From Planctomycetota bacterium (GTDB taxonomy: Bacteria; Planctomycetota; Phycisphaerae; Sedimentisphaerales; SM23-30), in contig JAKQBU010000483.1 in the NCBI GenBank assembly GCA_029573975.1, positions 1 through 5,296 of the forward strand: a stretch of 5,296 bases of DNA, read 5' to 3'. The position numbers and the translations under genes are program-made. The notes beneath the pieces are model-generated. The model made no database searches, had not been told where the DNA came from, and was given only the letters and a program-made list of their open reading frames with translations. Position 1 is the first letter of the stretch. Each line of letters begins with the position of its first letter. Of this stretch, positions 3,835 through 5,296 are shown piece by piece.

Positions 3835-5296
3835 ATGAACCGGTTGGAAGAAAATTTCGGCAAGTGGGTGATCCGTCAGCGATGGTGGATTATCGGGGCA
3901 ACGGTGATGGTTTTGCTCTTGACGGGATATGGGCTGCGGCTGCTGACTTTCAACCGGGATTTACGGGTATTTTTCAGCAAGGAGAATCCGCAGTTACAGG
4001 CGCTGGATGCGCTGGAAAACACCTACGGCAAGACGGACAATGTTTCCTTTGCGCTGGCGCCGGCGTCGGGGGATGTTTTTACGCGGGAGACGCTGGCGGC
4101 GGTGGAAGAACTGACGGAGGCGGCCTGGCAGATGCCGTATTCCAGCCGGGTGGATTCGCTGACGAATTATCAGCATACCGAGGCGGTGGAAGACGATTTG
4201 ACGGTGGAAGATCTGGTGCGGGATGCCGGGAATCTCTCGGACGAGGATCTGACGCGAATCCGGAAGATTGCGCTGGGGGAGCCGCAACTGGTGAATTTAT
4301 CGCTCTCGCCTACTGGTCATGTTACGGAGGTGAATGTTACGGTTCTGCTGCCGGGAAAGTCCGAAGAGGAGGTGACGGAGGTGGCGGAGTTTGCCCGGAA
4401 GCTGGCGGCGGATTTTCGGCAAAAGCACCCGGAGATTAAATTGTATGCCAGCGGCAGCGTGCTGTTTGACAATGCGTTTGGGGAGATCAGCCGGGATGAT
4501 ATGTATCGGCTGGTTCCTTTGATGGGGCTGATTTTGCTGGGGGTCATCGGTTTTGCCCTGCGTTCGGTGTTGGGGACGATAGCGGCGTTTTTAGTGGTTT
4601 TAGCTTCGATGATTACAGCATTGGGATTGACGGGGTGGCTGCATATTTCGATCACGACGGCCTCGGCGCTGGCTCCGACGATCATCCTGACGCTGGCGGT
4701 GGCGGACAGCATTCATATTCTGGCCAGTATGCGCCATGCGATGGATGCCGGGATGAGCCGGCACGAGGCGGCGGCGGAGTCGCTGCGGGTCAATATGCGG
4801 GATGAATTTCTGACGGCGATTACGACGGCGATTGGTTTTATCACGATGAATTTTTCGGATGTGCCGCCGTTCCGGGACCTGGGCAATATTGTGGCGATGG
4901 GGGTGGTCGCGGCGTTTTTATACGCGGTTTTGTTTTTGCCGGCGCTGATGGCGGTATTGCCCATCCGGGTGAAGGTAAGGGAGGAGGAGGGGGCGGGATC
5001 GCTGGACCGGCTGGCGGATTTTGTGATCCGGCGGCGGAAGACGGTGTTCTGGTGCACGTTGGCGGGCAGTGTGTTGTTGTCACTGGGGATGCTGCGGATC
5101 GAGCTGAACGATCAGTTTGCCAAATATTTCGGCAAGCAGTACGATATCCGGCGGGCGATTGATTTTGTGGAGACGAATCTGACGGGCTGGGATATTATCG
5201 AGTATTCGGTGGGGTCCGGGGCGCCGGGGGGCATCCATGATCCGGCGTATCTTACGAAACTGGAGGAATTTGCCCACTGGTATCGCCAGCAGGAGA
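3835..5296 (+). CDS. RND/MMPL-family membrane transporter, N-terminal 487 residues (runs off the right edge)
   Basis: The reading frame stays open to the end of the window. Layout: a first membrane helix at about residues 17-37 (WWIIGATVMVLLL core); a periplasmic domain (about 40-220) opening with TFNRDLRVFFSKENPQLQ, the usual MMPL entry; then a helix bundle at about 224-300 with LVPLMGLILLGVIGF, IAAFLVVLASMITALGL and a helix carrying ADSIHIL, whose aspartate (D291) matches the proton-relay position of RND proteins. Further helices lie at 326-340 and 350-376, and one at about 403-421 opens the second half. There LRIELNDQFAKYFGKQYDIRRAI repeats the pattern of the first periplasmic entry, showing the internal duplication typical of RND proteins. 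Such proteins use the proton gradient to export lipids, hydrophobic metabolites or drugs from the inner membrane. Full-length relatives have roughly 750-900 residues, so over half is present. The start ATG has only weak ribosome-site matches (AAGGGG 12 bases away). Substrate is unknown; the divergent acyl-activating ligase may be functionally linked. Confidence 0.88.
   Translation, partial: MNRLEENFGKWVIRQRWWIIGATVMVLLLTGYGLRLLTFNRDLRVFFSKENPQLQALDALENTYGKTDNVSFALAPASGDVFTRETLAAVEELTEAAWQMPYSSRVDSLTNYQHTEAVEDDLTVEDLVRDAGNLSDEDLTRIRKIALGEPQLVNLSLSPTGHVTEVNVTVLLPGKSEEEVTEVAEFARKLAADFRQKHPEIKLYASGSVLFDNAFGEISRDDMYRLVPLMGLILLGVIGFALRSVLGTIAAFLVVLASMITALGLTGWLHISITTASALAPTIILTLAVADSIHILASMRHAMDAGMSRHEAAAESLRVNMRDEFLTAITTAIGFITMNFSDVPPFRDLGNIVAMGVVAAFLYAVLFLPALMAVLPIRVKVREEEGAGSLDRLADFVIRRRKTVFWCTLAGSVLLSLGMLRIELNDQFAKYFGKQYDIRRAIDFVETNLTGWDIIEYSVGSGAPGGIHDPAYLTKLEEFAHWYRQQE

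Noticed and set aside
3864..4439. A 191-codon plus-strand frame within the transporter gene
   Set aside because: Gly-rich shadow in a different frame. The frame beginning at 3835 gives the MMPL protein and stays open to the window end.

Overview
The window looks like a piece of a planctomycete-type (PVC group, possibly Phycisphaerae) chromosome. This rests on general features rather than any marker gene: an N-terminally extended Hanks-type Ser/Thr kinase with an IGEGTMG loop and an Ala-rich helix C, a secreted beta-propeller of DUF3616 type beside it, an RND/MMPL exporter, and Shine-Dalgarno sequences mixed with weak or TTG starts. No rRNA, tRNA, CRISPR array, insertion sequence or phage gene is visible.

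Layout. Positions 1-1646 are a minus-strand operon. A secreted DUF3616-like propeller protein (492-1646) is followed after 6 bases by a Ser/Thr protein kinase (1-485), which runs off the left edge of the window. Its promoter (1669-1697) is clear. The -35 box lies inside the first of two contiguous, perfect 25-bp inverted repeats (1691-1715 and 1716-1740). Positions about 1650-2280 form an AT-rich island (28-43% GC in the 60-base blocks counted, against about 60-67% in parts of the flanking genes). It holds one small minus-strand gene of unknown function (1813-2145). That gene's leader can fold into two mutually exclusive hairpins, one of which covers its ribosome binding site.

Positions 2267-3601 encode a phenylacetate-CoA ligase (PaaK)-like adenylate-forming enzyme on the minus strand. 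Diverging from it across a 233-bp gap is a large plus-strand RND/MMPL-family membrane transporter (3835 to the right edge, open-ended). The gap has a good sigma70-type promoter for the transporter and a 9-bp direct repeat that could be a shared operator.

Working together. The propeller and kinase are almost certainly co-transcribed, which suggests an envelope or periplasmic function tied to a signalling kinase (inference). The divergent ligase and MMPL pair is consistent with activating a carboxylic or fatty acid and exporting a product derived from it, but no biosynthetic partner is visible here, so this is only a hypothesis. The least explained part of the window is the AT-rich island, with its orphan gene and the symmetric elements on either side of it.
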